A DNA stretch of 64,000 bases, taken from assembly GCF_010550695.1 (NCBI RefSeq), contig NZ_JAAGOB010000004.1:124001-188000 (forward strand), given 5' to 3'. This DNA is from Phytoactinopolyspora alkaliphila. GTDB taxonomy: Bacteria; Actinomycetota; Actinomycetes; Jiangellales; Jiangellaceae. Every line of letters starts with the position of its first letter. Position 1 is the first letter of the stretch. A program made the translations under genes and the position numbers. The notes below the pieces were generated by a model, which saw only the letters and a list, made by a program, of their open reading frames with translations, ran no database searches and had not been told where the DNA came from. This document shows, in pieces, positions 44,707 to 56,619 of the stretch.

Positions 44707-44737
44707 ACGATACGAGTTGACGTTACGTCAACTTCAA
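44707..44737 (-). promoter_or_regulatory. MerR-type promoter of tipA
   Basis: TTGAAG (44737-44732) and TATCGT (44712-44707) are separated by 19 bp, the extra-long spacing of MerR-activated promoters. The dyad GTTGACG-TTA-CGTCAAC (44716-44732) fills the spacer. Autoactivation by TipAL is likely. Confidence 0.75.
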
Positions 44738-44760
44738 CTTCAATAAGCGCAGCTTCGGCG

Positions 44761-44901
44761 TCAGACCTGGTCGGACGGCGGAACGGAATCCGTTGCCTCA
44801 GCCCACAGGTCGCGCTCTTCCTGACCGCTTTGGTAACGCTTGAATCCCAGATAGCCGGCGACAGCGACAAACGCTGTGAACAGTATCTTCTTCTTGGACA
44901 C
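44761..44901 (-). CDS. DLW-39 family small protein
   Basis: 46 residues, too short for routine prediction. It reads (V)SKKKILFTAFVAVAGYLGF, then a short polar stretch and RDLWAEATDSVPPSDQV. The DLW motif, one N-terminal membrane helix and position next to tRNA-Ala are the hallmarks of this family, whose function is unknown. GTG at 44901 with GGAGG nine nt upstream. It precedes the tipA promoter region. Confidence 0.82.
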   Translation of the reverse strand: MSKKKILFTAFVAVAGYLGFKRYQSGQEERDLWAEATDSVPPSDQV

Positions 44902-45018
44902 GATGGTCCGCCTCCAGGTAGTGGGTTATCTCCCTGTGAGGCTAACTCACCTCTCGCGAGAGCGCCCACCCGCTTGCATCATCCCGTATGTCGACGACCT
45001 GAGGTAGTGAGCGGTGTG

Positions 45019-45261
45019 TCAGCTCTCCACCTCGGTCACGGCCTCATCGCGGGACATGGGATTGTGCTTGACCCACTCCGCGGTCTCCGTGTGGGCACGT
45101 TCGATGTACTGCTGAAGGCGCTCAGGATGGACGCGCCACTGACCCCGGCCACCCATCTTCATGGCCGGCAGGTCACCGCTGCGCACCAGGGCATACACCT
45201 GCGCGGACGAGGCATTCAACAGCTCGGCAACGTCAGCGAGGGTCAGGAGCTTTTGATCCAT
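45019..45261 (-). CDS. Excisionase-family HTH protein
   Basis: 80 residues. LLTLADVAELLNASSAQVYALVRSGDLPAMKMGGRGQWRVHPERLQQYIERA is a MerR-like/excisionase HTH. These occur as single-domain DNA-binding proteins, often next to metabolic genes, and need not be phage derived. No integrase nearby. ATG at 45261 fits the family start; the RBS is weak. Confidence 0.85.
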   Translation of the reverse strand: MDQKLLTLADVAELLNASSAQVYALVRSGDLPAMKMGGRGQWRVHPERLQQYIERAHTETAEWVKHNPMSRDEAVTEVES

Positions 45262-45345
45262 GCAGGCCAGCTTAATCCCTCGCGCTGACGGGCTCCCTGC
45301 GTCAATCATGGCGGGTCTCGATACCGCGTGTGCGAGCATGAAGAC

Positions 45346-45654
45346 ATGCTTGTCGCGTTCTCCGTCGCACCCTCCGGTGCAGGCGAGTCGGTCTCCGGAG
45401 CCGTCGCCGATGCCGTGGCCATCGTCCGGGAGTCAGGGCTTCCGAATCACACGGATGCCATGTTCACCACCATCGAGGGTGAATGGGACGAGTGCTTCGA
45501 TGTGGTCCGACGCGCGTGCGAGGCGGTCGGGCGGCATGGCCACCGGGTGAGCCTCGTCGTCAAAGCAGATATCCGCCCGGGCCACACGGGGGAGCTGACC
45601 GGGAAGGTCGAGCGCCTGGAAGAAAAGCTGGCCAACCGCCGGCCATCCGACTGA
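45346..45654 (+). CDS. MTH1187-type thiamine-binding protein
   Basis: 102 residues. AFSVAPSGAGESVSGAVADAVAIVRESGLPNHTDAMFTTIEGEWDECFDVVRRA and SLVVKADIRPG are typical of the ferredoxin-like thiamine-binding (YqgV/MTH1187) family. ATG at 45346, after a second in-frame ATG at 45328 that lacks an RBS. Convergent with the next gene, with only 6 nt between stops. Confidence 0.87.
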   Translation: MLVAFSVAPSGAGESVSGAVADAVAIVRESGLPNHTDAMFTTIEGEWDECFDVVRRACEAVGRHGHRVSLVVKADIRPGHTGELTGKVERLEEKLANRRPSD

Positions 45655-45660
45655 CACGCG

Positions 45661-46158
45661 TTAAGCGACGACGTCCACCGCTCGGCCACTCGTGATTCGC
45701 ACCAGCTCGTCGAAGGTGGCCGAGAAGACCGTGTGCGGATGCCCGGCGGCTGCCCACACCTCACCGTGGCGGGCCAGCCAGGTATCGACCAGCGTGGGAA
45801 TCGGCTCGGGGTGCCCCAGTGGCGCCACCCCGCCGATCGGCTGACCCGTATGCATGCGCACGAACTCCGGTGCCGCACGCCGCGCTGTGCGCACACCCGC
45901 GGCCTGGGCCAGAAGCGTGGTGTCCGCCCGGTGAGCACCGCTGGTGAGGACAAGCAGCGGCTGCCCATCGCAGTCGAACACCAGCGAGTTGGCGATCGCA
46001 CCGACGTCGCATCCGAGCTGTGCCGCCGCGGCTGCGGCGGTCGGTGCCGAGTCCGCAAGGGTCACGACATCACCTGAGCCGCCGGCCGCGCGCAGGGCGT
46101 CCTGTACCTTCCGAACGTTCGGATGTGACTGGATCTTCTCCGTTGTTCTTTCACTCAC
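45661..46158 (-). CDS. YbaK/EbsC-family aminoacyl-tRNA deacylase
   Basis: 165 residues. NVRKVQDALRAAGGSGDVVTL, AAAAAAQLGCDVGAIANSLVFD and GQPIGGVAPLGHPEPIPTLVD match the prolyl-tRNA-editing fold. Members hydrolyse mischarged Cys- or Ala-tRNAs; substrate here unknown. GTG at 46158; divergent from purC. Confidence 0.88.
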   Translation of the reverse strand: MSERTTEKIQSHPNVRKVQDALRAAGGSGDVVTLADSAPTAAAAAAQLGCDVGAIANSLVFDCDGQPLLVLTSGAHRADTTLLAQAAGVRTARRAAPEFVRMHTGQPIGGVAPLGHPEPIPTLVDTWLARHGEVWAAAGHPHTVFSATFDELVRITSGRAVDVVA

Positions 46159-46209
46159 GAGGCGTCAGCTTACTCAAGTGCCCCGCGGACCGTGTGCTAG
46201 AACGGGGGC

Positions 46210-47052
46210 GTGCAGTTACTTCACAGAGGCAAAGTCCGCGACGTCTACTCCGACCGCCCCGGTGAGCTGATCCTGGTGGCCTCAGACCGGGTGTCGGTGT
46301 ATGACGTGGTACTGCCGACGCCTATCCCGGACAAGGGCAAGATGCTGACAACCCTGTCTCTGTGGTGGTTCGACAAGCTCGCCGACGTCGTGCCGAATCA
46401 CGTGATCTCCGCCGAAGACGTACCCGGGGAATGGGCCGGCCGGGCGATTCGATGCCGCCAACTCGACGTTGTCCAGGTGGAGTGCATCGCTCGCGGCTAC
46501 CTTGCCGGGCTCGGCTGGGAGTCTTACGCGTCGTCGGGAACCATCTCAGGCGTGCAGATCCCGGCCGGCCTGGTGGAGGGAGACCGGCTCCCCGAACCCG
46601 TGTTCACCCCGACGACGAAGACCGCGCCGGAGGACGGGCACGACGAGCCGATGACGTTCGCGGAAGTGTCCGACGTGGTTGGCGCCGAGCTGGCCGGCAA
46701 GCTCCGGGACGCAACTTTGGAGCTCTACCGGAGAGCCGCGGCAATCGCTGAGAAACGCGGCGTGATCCTGGTTGACACCAAGTTCGAATTCGGCGTCACC
46801 CCTGACGGTGAGCTGATCCTGGCGGACGAGGCGCTCACGTCCGACTCGTCGCGGTACTGGCGGGCGGAGGACTGGAACCCTGGCGGTCGCCAGGTCGGCT
46901 ACGACAAGCAGTACGTGCGCGACTGGGCACGTGATCTCGGCACCTGGGACAAGACGCCGCCCGGCCCCGAGATCCCAGCGGAGGTCGTCGAGGAGACTCG
47001 TCGTCGTTATGTCGCCATGTACGAGCGGATCACTGGCCTCACCTGGGAGTGA
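46210..47052 (+). CDS. purC: SAICAR synthase
   Basis: 280 residues. MQLLHRGKVRDVYSDRPGELILVASDRVSVYDVVLP is the ATP-binding start; VECIARGYLAGLGWESY and TKFEFGVTPDGELILADEALTSDSSRYW are conserved. It adds aspartate to CAIR in purine synthesis. GTG at 46210. It is 43 kb from purD on the same strand, so the purine genes are scattered. Confidence 0.95.
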   Translation: MQLLHRGKVRDVYSDRPGELILVASDRVSVYDVVLPTPIPDKGKMLTTLSLWWFDKLADVVPNHVISAEDVPGEWAGRAIRCRQLDVVQVECIARGYLAGLGWESYASSGTISGVQIPAGLVEGDRLPEPVFTPTTKTAPEDGHDEPMTFAEVSDVVGAELAGKLRDATLELYRRAAAIAEKRGVILVDTKFEFGVTPDGELILADEALTSDSSRYWRAEDWNPGGRQVGYDKQYVRDWARDLGTWDKTPPGPEIPAEVVEETRRRYVAMYERITGLTWE

Positions 47053-47157
47053 CGCGCAGGCGCGGTGGACGCCCACTCGGTGGATAGCGCCTCATCGACC
47101 ACACATAACGGACGCGACTATGGGTCGGCGAAGCAGTGTCGCGTCAGCCGCCACGGC

Positions 47158-47553
47158 TCACAACGACCCGTTCGCCACCGATACCACGATCCAGAGTCCC
47201 GCGACGAACGCCCCAACCGTCAGAACGAGGAACCCGTACACCCAGCCGATCGAGGATGGCTCGTTGATGTCGGGCGAATGAGGGTCGTAGATGACCGAGA
47301 GCGTGCTGTTCTTACGCGGCTTGCGGTACATCCGGTGGTCGACGCCCGAGCGAGTCTGCCCCTGGCGGTCCGTGAACCGGTAGTGCACCACGATCATGCT
47401 GGAGTTCTGGCCACCCGACTTGTCCGGGCGCTCCTTCACCTTCGTCACCGTCGCGTCGACGTTGGTCCAGGCGCGACGCCGAACATGGGTGCGTGCAATC
47501 ACCACGACGTTGGCGATGACCGGCAGCATCAGCAGCAGACCCACAAAGATCAC
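47158..47553 (-). CDS. DUF3592 membrane protein
   Basis: 131 residues with membrane helices at ~1-20 and ~103-127 around an extracellular DUF3592 region (TNVDATVTKVKERPDKSGGQNSSMIVVHYRFTDRQGQTRSGVD...LSVIYDPHSPDINEPS). Function unknown. The GTG at 47553 is the likely start. Opposite strand to purC. Confidence 0.82.
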   Translation of the reverse strand: MIFVGLLLMLPVIANVVVIARTHVRRRAWTNVDATVTKVKERPDKSGGQNSSMIVVHYRFTDRQGQTRSGVDHRMYRKPRKNSTLSVIYDPHSPDINEPSSIGWVYGFLVLTVGAFVAGLWIVVSVANGSL

Positions 47554-47669
47554 GATGCCCCACCGCTCCCTGTCACAAGCGTTTCCTCATATCCCGCCGC
47601 TAGCCCGCCAAGGGCTGAACGACCCGAGCGTGGCCGAGCACGACGTTGCTGAGCCGGAAGGATGGAGTG

Positions 47670-47743
47670 TGGGCCTAACAGGACTTGAACCTGTGACCTC
47701 TTCCTTATCAGGGAAGCGCTCTAACCGTCTGAGCTATAGGCCC
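47670..47743 (-). tRNA. tRNA-Ile (GAT)
   Basis: 74 nt. Acceptor GGGCCTA/TAGGCCC, D arm, anticodon stem TTCCC/GGGAA-like with loop CTGATAA (anticodon GAT), T arm ACAGG TTCAAGT CCTGT, discriminator A. No encoded CCA. Standard position downstream of gyrA-DUF3566. Confidence 0.95.
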
Positions 47744-47804
47744 GTTGGCGTGAAGACACACCTGCACCCGAAAGCAGGTGCGACCAGCACATTACCCCAC
47801 GGAG

Positions 47805-47828
47805 ACCGGCCAGCCCAAACCGGCCGGT
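47805..47828 (-). terminator. Probable terminator downstream of DUF3566
   Basis: ACCGGCC and GGCCGGT form a 7-bp stem with a 10-nt loop just after the DUF3566 stop. A second hairpin, CACCTGC/GCAGGTG, lies at 47759-47780. Either could end the gyr operon before tRNA-Ile. Confidence 0.5.
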
Positions 47829-47845
47829 ACCAGGGGGCCGTTCGA

Positions 47846-48835
47846 TCAGTCGTCCTCGGCGAGTGTGAGCTCGAGACCGCCGAGCAGGCTGGCCGAGAGG
47901 TTGTAGAGGAAAGCACCCAATGTGGCCAGCGCGGTGATAAGAACCACGTTGACCACGCCGATGAGCGTGGTGAACCCGAGCACACGCGGGAGCGCGACGT
48001 ACTGGTCGACGTCGATCCCATCACTGGTGCTGGAAGCCGTGAAGTCGGTGACGATGTCGCTGATCGACGTGAAGACGCCCGCCGCGTCGAGCACCGACCA
48101 CAGAACAGCCACGGCGACGAAGAGTGCTACGCCCAAGGCCACCGACAGCAGGAACGCCGTCTTCATCACCGACCACGGGTCGACCCGGACAAGGCGGAGC
48201 CTCGCCTTCCGGACCCGCGGTGGCCGGCGGGAGCTGGTACTGCGCTGCGTGCCACCCGACCGCTCGGCAGTGGGATGAACCTCTTCCCGAACAGGCCGCG
48301 CATCACTGCTCACTTGAGTGTCGGCCAGCGGCGGATGCTCAGGCCGGGGCGCAGCCGGAGCGACCGGGGCCGCAGGCGCCGCCATATTCCTGGGTACGGA
48401 AGCGCCCTGGGCCGAAGGTGGAGGAACCGGTTCGGGCCTGGGACCTCGAGCCGGGCCCGGAGGCTTGGGAGCAGGCTGGCGCGCACGTGCGTGCGCGGAC
48501 TCCACGGCCTGCACGACCGCTGGCGGTGTCACGGGAGGAGGGGTGACCGGTGGAGGCGACGAGGCCTGCCGCTGCTGAGCCGCCGACGGTGGCGGCGGGG
48601 CGGGCGCTGCTCCGCCTGGCCGAGTCTTACGCCGAGAACTCGTGGCGGACCGCGCTGCTGCCGCGCCGCGTGGGCCGACGGTAGGTCCGTTCGAATCGGG
48701 ACTCCGCCGCGCTTGCACCGCCGGATCCGGCGCGTTGCCGTTCGGCGATGCACCGGTCGGCGACTCGCTGGGAGTCACGTCCGAGTCACGCGTTCCATCG
48801 GCTGTGGGACGTCCGGTCCCGCCGGAACTCGTCAC
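47846..48835 (-). CDS. DUF3566 membrane protein
   Basis: 329 residues. A long disordered N-terminus (~1-210, Pro/Ala/Gly-rich) is followed by the DUF3566 domain: [35 protein letters not shown] and a second helix ([35 protein letters not shown]). Almost always follows gyrA in actinobacteria. GTG at 48835 overlaps the gyrA stop (GTGA), so cotranslated. Function unknown. Confidence 0.88.
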   Translation of the reverse strand: MTSSGGTGRPTADGTRDSDVTPSESPTGASPNGNAPDPAVQARRSPDSNGPTVGPRGAAAARSATSSRRKTRPGGAAPAPPPPSAAQQRQASSPPPVTPPPVTPPAVVQAVESAHARARQPAPKPPGPARGPRPEPVPPPSAQGASVPRNMAAPAAPVAPAAPRPEHPPLADTQVSSDARPVREEVHPTAERSGGTQRSTSSRRPPRVRKARLRLVRVDPWSVMKTAFLLSVALGVALFVAVAVLWSVLDAAGVFTSISDIVTDFTASSTSDGIDVDQYVALPRVLGFTTLIGVVNVVLITALATLGAFLYNLSASLLGGLELTLAEDD

Positions 48836-51465
48836 AAGCCATCACCTTCCGCATTGGTCTCGCTGTCCGGAGCCTCGCTGTCCGGGGCCTCGCTGTCCGG
48901 GGCCTCGCTGTCCGGGGCCTCGCTGTCCGGGGCCTCGGCCTCCGAAGCCTCGGTCTCTGGAGCCTCGGCGTCCTCGGCCGCATCGTCCTCTTCTTCGGCG
49001 TTCCACGCAATCGCGACAACCGCGTCGTTGGCGCCCAGCGAGACATATTTGACACCCATAGTGTCACGGCCCTTGGCTGGGACGTCACTGACCGAGCTCC
49101 GCGTCACGCCGCCCGACGCGCGGATTGCCAGCACCTGGTCGGTGTCACCGACCACCAGAGCTCCCACCAGTGATCCTCTGTCCTCGTTGATCTTCATTGC
49201 CTTGATTCCGAGTCCGCCACGGCCCTGTACCCGATACTCCTCCACAGCCGTCCGTTTTGCGAACCCACCATCTGTGACGGTGAAGACGTACGATTCGGTT
49301 CCATCCCGGACGACAGACATCGACAATAGTTCGTCATTATCGCGGAACTTCATGCCGACGACGCCACCTGTTGCCCGACCCATGGGACGTAGCTGCTCGT
49401 CGTTGGCGGTGAACCGGATCGCCTGTGCCTTACGAGACACCAGCAGGATGTCGTCCTCGGCACTGACCAGTTCGGCGCCGATCAGCTCGTCGTCATCGTG
49501 CCGGAACATGAGCGCGATGACCCCGCCGGTGCGGTTCGAGTCGTACTCGGACAGCCGGGTCTTCTTCACCATGCCGTGCTTGGTCGCCAGGACGAGGTAC
49601 GGCGAGTGCTCGTAGTCCCGGAGTGTCATCACCTTGGCGATCTTCTCGTCCGGCTGGAATGCCAGCAGGTTGGCGACGTGCTGTCCCTTGGAGTCCCGGC
49701 CCATCTCCGGCAACTCGTACGCCTTCGCCCGGTAGACGCGGCCCCGGTTGGTGAAGAACAGAATCCAGTGATGGGTGGTGGTCACGAAGAACTGGCTGAC
49801 GACGTCGTCCTCACGCAGCTGAGCACCGCGCACACCCTTGCCGCCGCGTTTCTGCACGCGGTAGAGATCTGCCTTCGTCCGCTTCGCGTACCCGCCGCGG
49901 GTGATGGTGACGACCACCGGCTCCTCGGTGATGAGGTCCTCGGCGGTCAGATCGCCCTCGGCCGGAATGATGCGGGTACGACGGTCGTCGCCGTACTTTT
50001 CGACGATCTCGGCAAGTTCTTCGCGGATGATCTGGTGCTTGCGGGGCTCGGAGGCCAGGATCTCCTCGAGATCGCTGATGTCCGCCAACAGGGTGTCGTG
50101 CTCGTTCTGCAGCTCGTCTCGCGAGAGCGCCGTGAGCCGGCGCAGCTGCATGTCGAGGATGGCCGTGGCCTGGATCTCATCGATCTCGAGCAGCTGCATC
50201 AGGCCCGTACGGGCTTCCTCGACGTCCGCCGAACGCCTGATAAGCGCTATGACCTCGTCGATGGCGTCGATCGCCTTGATCAGGCCGCGGACGATGTGCA
50301 GCCTTTCCCGCTTCTTGCGCAGCCGGAACTCGGTTCGCCTGCGAATCACCTCGACCTGGTGCGTCACCCAGTGGCGGACGAAGCCGTCGAGAGACAGTGT
50401 CCGCGGCACGCCGTCGACCAGGGCCACCATGTTGCAGCCGAATGTGTCCTGCAGCTGCGTGTGCTTGTACAGGTTGTTACGGACGACGGTAGCGACCGCG
50501 TCGCGCTTGAGTACGACGACCATCCGCATACCGGTCCGCGACGACGAGTCGTCACGAAGGTCCGCGATACCCGGCACCTTGCCCGAATCCGCCAGTTCGG
50601 CGATCTTGCGGGCGAGCGCGTCCGGGTTGACCTGGTAAGGCAGCTCGGAGATGATCAGGCAGGTCCGGCCGCGGCTGTCTTCCTCGACCTCCACGACGGC
50701 GCGCATCGTGACCGACCCACGGCCGGTCCGGTACGCCTGCTCGATGCGGCTGTTGCCCACGATCAGGCCGTGCGTCGGGAAGTCGGGGCCCTTGATCCGC
50801 TCCAGCAGGGCGTCAAGCAGCTCCTCGTTGCTCGCCTCTGGGTGATCGAGGTACCACTCGACCCCGGCAGCGACCTCGCGCAGATTGTGTGGCGGGATGT
50901 TGGTCGCCATCCCCACCGCGATCCCACCGGATCCGTTGACCAGCAGGTTGGGAAAGCGCGACGGGAGGACGACCGGCTCCGCTCCACGACCGTCGTAGTT
51001 CGGCGTGAAGTCGACGGTCTCTTCTTCGATGTCGCGGACCATCTCCATGGCCAGCGGCGCCATCCGGCACTCGGTGTACCTCATGGCGGCCTGGCGATCG
51101 TCCCCGCGGGAACCGAAGTTTCCCTGGCCCTGCACCAGCTTGTAGCGCATCGACCACCACTGGCCCAGGCGGACAAGAGTGTCGTAGATCGCCGAGTCGC
51201 CGTGGGGGTGGTAGTTGCCCATGACGTCGCCGACCACGCGCGAGCATTTGGAGAATCCGCGGTCCGGGAGATAGCGCCCGTCGAACATCGCGTAGAGGAC
51301 CCGCCGGTGCACTGGCTTCAGTCCATCTCGCACGTCGGGCAGGGCGCGGCCGACGATGACCGTCATCGCGTAGTCGAGATAGCTGCGTTGCATCTCGACC
51401 TGAAGGTCGACAGGCTCGATTCGGTTGCCGCCCGAAGCCGCGGCAGTGGTGATGTCGTCAGTCAC
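48832..51465 (-). CDS. gyrA: DNA gyrase subunit A
   Basis: 877 residues, somewhat long owing to an acidic tail. Catalytic Tyr130 ([11 protein letters not shown]), quinolone-determining region [17 protein letters not shown] with Ser91 and Asp95 (susceptible-type residues), and the GyrA-box QKRGGKGV in the beta-pinwheel. The final ~50 residues contain EAPDS repeats encoded by a 15-bp tandem. It cleaves and rejoins DNA with GyrB to introduce negative supercoils. GTG at 51465; 45 nt from gyrB. Confidence 0.97.
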   Translation of the reverse strand: MTDDITTAAASGGNRIEPVDLQVEMQRSYLDYAMTVIVGRALPDVRDGLKPVHRRVLYAMFDGRYLPDRGFSKCSRVVGDVMGNYHPHGDSAIYDTLVRLGQWWSMRYKLVQGQGNFGSRGDDRQAAMRYTECRMAPLAMEMVRDIEEETVDFTPNYDGRGAEPVVLPSRFPNLLVNGSGGIAVGMATNIPPHNLREVAAGVEWYLDHPEASNEELLDALLERIKGPDFPTHGLIVGNSRIEQAYRTGRGSVTMRAVVEVEEDSRGRTCLIISELPYQVNPDALARKIAELADSGKVPGIADLRDDSSSRTGMRMVVVLKRDAVATVVRNNLYKHTQLQDTFGCNMVALVDGVPRTLSLDGFVRHWVTHQVEVIRRRTEFRLRKKRERLHIVRGLIKAIDAIDEVIALIRRSADVEEARTGLMQLLEIDEIQATAILDMQLRRLTALSRDELQNEHDTLLADISDLEEILASEPRKHQIIREELAEIVEKYGDDRRTRIIPAEGDLTAEDLITEEPVVVTITRGGYAKRTKADLYRVQKRGGKGVRGAQLREDDVVSQFFVTTTHHWILFFTNRGRVYRAKAYELPEMGRDSKGQHVANLLAFQPDEKIAKVMTLRDYEHSPYLVLATKHGMVKKTRLSEYDSNRTGGVIALMFRHDDDELIGAELVSAEDDILLVSRKAQAIRFTANDEQLRPMGRATGGVVGMKFRDNDELLSMSVVRDGTESYVFTVTDGGFAKRTAVEEYRVQGRGGLGIKAMKINEDRGSLVGALVVGDTDQVLAIRASGGVTRSSVSDVPAKGRDTMGVKYVSLGANDAVVAIAWNAEEEDDAAEDAEAPETEASEAEAPDSEAPDSEAPDSEAPDSEAPDSETNAEGDGL
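48859..48963. repeat. 15-bp tandem repeat in the gyrA 3' end
   Basis: Five near-identical 15-bp units (48859-48933, consensus CTCGCTGTCCGGGGC on the plus strand, only the first unit differing by one base) encode EAPDS repeats, followed by two diverged units to 48963. Slippage would keep the frame. Confidence 0.95.
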
Positions 51466-51510
51466 TGGTGATTCAAATCCTTCGAGTCATCTGGCGGTCA
51501 GGGCCGCCGA

Positions 51511-53541
<2,031 letters not shown>

Positions 53542-53780
53542 TCACAGGACGCCAGCGCCACCCGAAGGCCGCTGAAGCCCCCAGGAGACCGAGCGGCCTA
53601 TATGGACGGCCCAAGTCTACCCTGTCACGATGGTGAATGCTGGCTGAGCGGCCCACAATTGCCGTTTTGGCGGCATGGATCGCGTCCCCTTAATCCCCAT
53701 ACTCGCGTGACCCCTCGCGTGACGAGAGTGCGGCGCACACGGCACGACGCGCGGAATGCCGATTTCCGCCGGGGCGACCA

Positions 53781-54398
53781 TCACCCGTACGTGTCACGCG
53801 GGCCGCGACCCGGCACACTCCTGCGGCCCTTGGACCAGCTGCGCGCCTGTGGCCCGAGCACGTTCACCTTCGTCACGGTGCCGTGGCCGATCCGCTGGTT
53901 GATCTTCTTCACCAGCTCGGAGGCGAGCAGTCTGACCTGTGTAGCCCACGCCGATGAATCGGCGCGTACCGTCAGAACGGACTCGTCGTAGCTCTCCGGC
54001 CGCACGTGCGACGCGACCTCCGCGCCCACGAGTTCGTCCCATCGGGCCATCACTCCATGCACGGAGAGGTCCTCTTCCCAACCGTGCTCATCCGCGAGCT
54101 TGTCGACCGCCGCCGACAGCGGCTGGGGGTCCCGCTCGTCGCCGCCGGGACCGCTCCACCCGGAGCCCGCGAACGAGCGGGATCGCCCGCCGGACCCACG
54201 GCGCCTGGTGGTCCCGCCGCGCCTGCTCCCGGATCTCCCAGCCGCTTTGCCCCGAGCCACGAGAGCCTTCGCGAGGTCGACACCATCCGGATCCCACGTG
54301 TCTTGCTCGGCTTCGGCCCGGTTCGCCGCCTCGGCGGGCGGGACGCTCGTGGCCGGGCCCTCGTTCCCCTCTTCCCGGCGCTCCGGCTCGCCGGTCAT
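53781..54398 (-). CDS. dciA: DciA-like DUF721 protein
   Basis: 205 residues. The long charged N-terminus ([16 protein letters not shown] etc.) precedes the DUF721 domain ([70 protein letters not shown]). DUF721/DciA proteins help load the replicative helicase in bacteria lacking DnaC; in actinobacteria it sits between recF and gyrB, as here. ATG at 54398 overlaps the recF stop (ATGA). Confidence 0.92.
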   Translation of the reverse strand: MTGEPERREEGNEGPATSVPPAEAANRAEAEQDTWDPDGVDLAKALVARGKAAGRSGSRRGGTTRRRGSGGRSRSFAGSGWSGPGGDERDPQPLSAAVDKLADEHGWEEDLSVHGVMARWDELVGAEVASHVRPESYDESVLTVRADSSAWATQVRLLASELVKKINQRIGHGTVTKVNVLGPQARSWSKGRRSVPGRGPRDTYG

Positions 54399-55573
54399 TC
54401 CTCGGCCCTCCGCACCGCGCCCCCGAGCACGTCGACGCGGGCGCCACGCAGCTCAGGCGGCACGTCGTCCGGCACAGCGGCGGTCACGAGCACTTGTTCG
54501 GCCGGGCGCACGAGCTCAGCCAGGCGCTGCCGTCGGCCCTCGTCGAGCTCCGCGAAGACGTCGTCGAGCACCAGAACGGGATCGGTTCCCACATTTCGCA
54601 ACAACTCGTAGGCCGCGAGCCGCAGGGCCAGGGCGAACGACCACGACTCGCCATGACTGGCATAACCCTTGGCCGGCATCGGGCCGAGGCCGAGAAGCAG
54701 GTCGTCACGGTGCGGCCCGACCAACGAGACACCCCGTTCGACCTCGTCAGCGCGTAGCCGGCCGATAGCCTCGATCATCGCTTCGGCCAGCGCCTCGCGG
54801 TCTGCTACCAGCTCCACGTCGGGTCCGATAGACGACTTGTAGTCCAGCCTGGCATCGACATTGGACAGGCCACTCTCGGTGGTCGCCACCGATTCGTACG
54901 CTTTCGCGACGAGCGGGCGAAGCGACTCGACCAGCTCGAGACGGCCGGCCAGCAGTTCGGCGCCCGCGCGAGCCAGGTGGGTATCCCAGACGTCCAGCGT
55001 GCCGAGCTGGGGTGGCCCGCCCGACCGTCCGGCCCGGCCCGCCCGCATCGCTGCTCCAGCTGACTTCAGCAGAGCGTTACGTTGCTTGAGGACCCGCTCA
55101 TAGTCGGCGCGCACGCCGGCGTACCGAGGGGCTCGAGCTGCCAGAAGCTCGTCAAGGTACCGGCGTCGATCCGACGGGTCGCCCTTGACCAGAGCGAGAT
55201 CCTCGGGTGCGAACAAGACGGTTCGCAGCACGCCGAGAACATCCCGCGCACGGGCGACAGGGGAGCGGTTGAGCCGGGCCCGATTGGCCTTGCCCGGGGT
55301 TATCTCGATCTCGATGAGGGACGGCCGGTTCGCGGGCTCGGTGGCTGAGGCCACGCTGGCCCTGACGATGGCCCGCTCCGCTCCCAGGCGGACCAGTGGA
55401 GCGTCCTGAGCCACACGGTGACTGCTGAGCGTAGCCAAGTAGCCGACGGCCTCGACGAGATTCGTCTTGCCCTGTCCGTTCGGTCCGATGAAAGCGGTGG
55501 CTCCGCCCGTCAGCGGAAGCTCGACCTCCGCGTAGGAACGGAAGTCGACGAGGGACAGATGAGCCACGTACAT
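54395..55573 (-). CDS. recF: DNA replication/repair protein RecF
   Basis: 392 residues. SMC-like ATPase: Walker A GPNGQGKT at 30-37, Q-loop, signature [17 protein letters not shown]-type and Walker [24 protein letters not shown]. RecF binds gapped DNA and helps load RecA. ATG at 55573, six nt from gnd. Its stop overlaps the downstream DUF721 start. Confidence 0.95.
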   Translation of the reverse strand: MYVAHLSLVDFRSYAEVELPLTGGATAFIGPNGQGKTNLVEAVGYLATLSSHRVAQDAPLVRLGAERAIVRASVASATEPANRPSLIEIEITPGKANRARLNRSPVARARDVLGVLRTVLFAPEDLALVKGDPSDRRRYLDELLAARAPRYAGVRADYERVLKQRNALLKSAGAAMRAGRAGRSGGPPQLGTLDVWDTHLARAGAELLAGRLELVESLRPLVAKAYESVATTESGLSNVDARLDYKSSIGPDVELVADREALAEAMIEAIGRLRADEVERGVSLVGPHRDDLLLGLGPMPAKGYASHGESWSFALALRLAAYELLRNVGTDPVLVLDDVFAELDEGRRQRLAELVRPAEQVLVTAAVPDDVPPELRGARVDVLGGAVRRAEE

Positions 55574-55579
55574 AGCGCG

Positions 55580-56503
55580 CTAGAGCGTGCGGTCTGGAGT
55601 TCCGGGATCGTCATCGGCCGGCGACGCCGCACGGATGGCATGACCACCGAACTGCTGCCGCAGGGCGGCGACGGCCCGCATGGCCGGGGAGTCGTCCTGG
55701 CGGGACGCGAACCGGGCGAACAGCGCGGCGGTGATCACCGGCGCCGGCACCGAGAGGCGGATGGCTTCCTCAACCGTCCACCGGCCTTCGCCCGAATCAT
55801 CGACATACCCGGTCAGTTTCGACAGTCCTGGGTCGTCCTCGAGGGCATCCACCAGCAGATCGAGCAGCCACGACCGCACGACGGTCCCCTTCGACCATGC
55901 TTTGAGCACGCCTTCGACGTCACTCACGACGTCGGAGGCCTCGAGCAACTCGAATCCCTCGGCGTACGCCTGCATCAGGCCGTACTCGATGCCGTTGTGC
56001 ACCATCTTGGCGTAGTGGCCGGCACCGACGCCGCCGGCGTGGACGAAGCCTTCGTCGCGGTCGCCTTCCGGGCGGAGGGCATCGAAGATCGGTATCAGCC
56101 GCTCGACGTCGCTCGCGTCCCCGCCGACCATGAGGCCGTAGCCATTCTCGCGTCCCCAGACGCCGCCTGACACGCCGCAGTCGACATAGCCGATGTTCTT
56201 CGCCGCCAGCAGCTCAGCATGCTTCGCGTCGTCGGTGAAACGGGAATTGCCGCCGTCGACGACGACGTCCCCAGGCTCGAGCAGCTCCGCGAGCTCGGCG
56301 ATGGTGGCCCGGGTCGGCTCGCCGGAGGGAACCATGACCCAGACGGCTCGTGGCGCGGACAGCCGCGAGACGAGCTCGGCGAGCGTGGGGACATCGGTCA
56401 CGTCAGGGTCGAGTGCGTATCCGACGACGGTATGACCAGCTGCCCGGATGCGCTCGCGCATGTTTCCGCCCATGCGCCCCAGGCCGACAAGACCAAGTTC
56501 CAC
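55580..56503 (-). CDS. gnd: 6-phosphogluconate dehydrogenase (short, decarboxylating)
   Basis: 307 residues, the short class. GLVGLGRMGGNM is the NAD(P)-binding start; GDVVVDGGNSRF, DCGVSGGVWGRENGYGLMVGG and the catalytic Lys in HYAKMVHNGIEYGLMQAY follow. It converts 6-phosphogluconate to ribulose 5-phosphate and CO2. Placement between dnaN and recF is common in actinobacteria. GTG at 56503. Confidence 0.93.
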   Translation of the reverse strand: MELGLVGLGRMGGNMRERIRAAGHTVVGYALDPDVTDVPTLAELVSRLSAPRAVWVMVPSGEPTRATIAELAELLEPGDVVVDGGNSRFTDDAKHAELLAAKNIGYVDCGVSGGVWGRENGYGLMVGGDASDVERLIPIFDALRPEGDRDEGFVHAGGVGAGHYAKMVHNGIEYGLMQAYAEGFELLEASDVVSDVEGVLKAWSKGTVVRSWLLDLLVDALEDDPGLSKLTGYVDDSGEGRWTVEEAIRLSVPAPVITAALFARFASRQDDSPAMRAVAALRQQFGGHAIRAASPADDDPGTPDRTL

Positions 56504-56619
56504 GTTTCCAACTTTCTCACGGCTGTGTGCGGTGCAGGTGTGGGGTTCCTGCCCAGAGGTGTGGCCGGCATCGGGACGAAACGGGCCGCAGGCGGGGATG
56601 GGAACCCCCACAACCGTAC

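Noticed and set aside
45019-45261. Phage excisionase implying a prophage or integrative element at tRNA-Ala
   Set aside because: No integrase, attachment repeat or phage gene nearby; single HTH proteins of this kind are common chromosomal genes.
47112-47145. GACGCGAC/GTCGCGTC hairpin after purC as a terminator
   Set aside because: Only 8 bp with an 18-nt loop; too weak to list as a feature.
48859-48963. CRISPR-like direct repeats
   Set aside because: Units are contiguous, without spacers, and in frame with gyrA.
49498-51471. 657-codon plus-strand frame opposite gyrA
   Set aside because: Fully antisense to gyrA with no recognisable fold.
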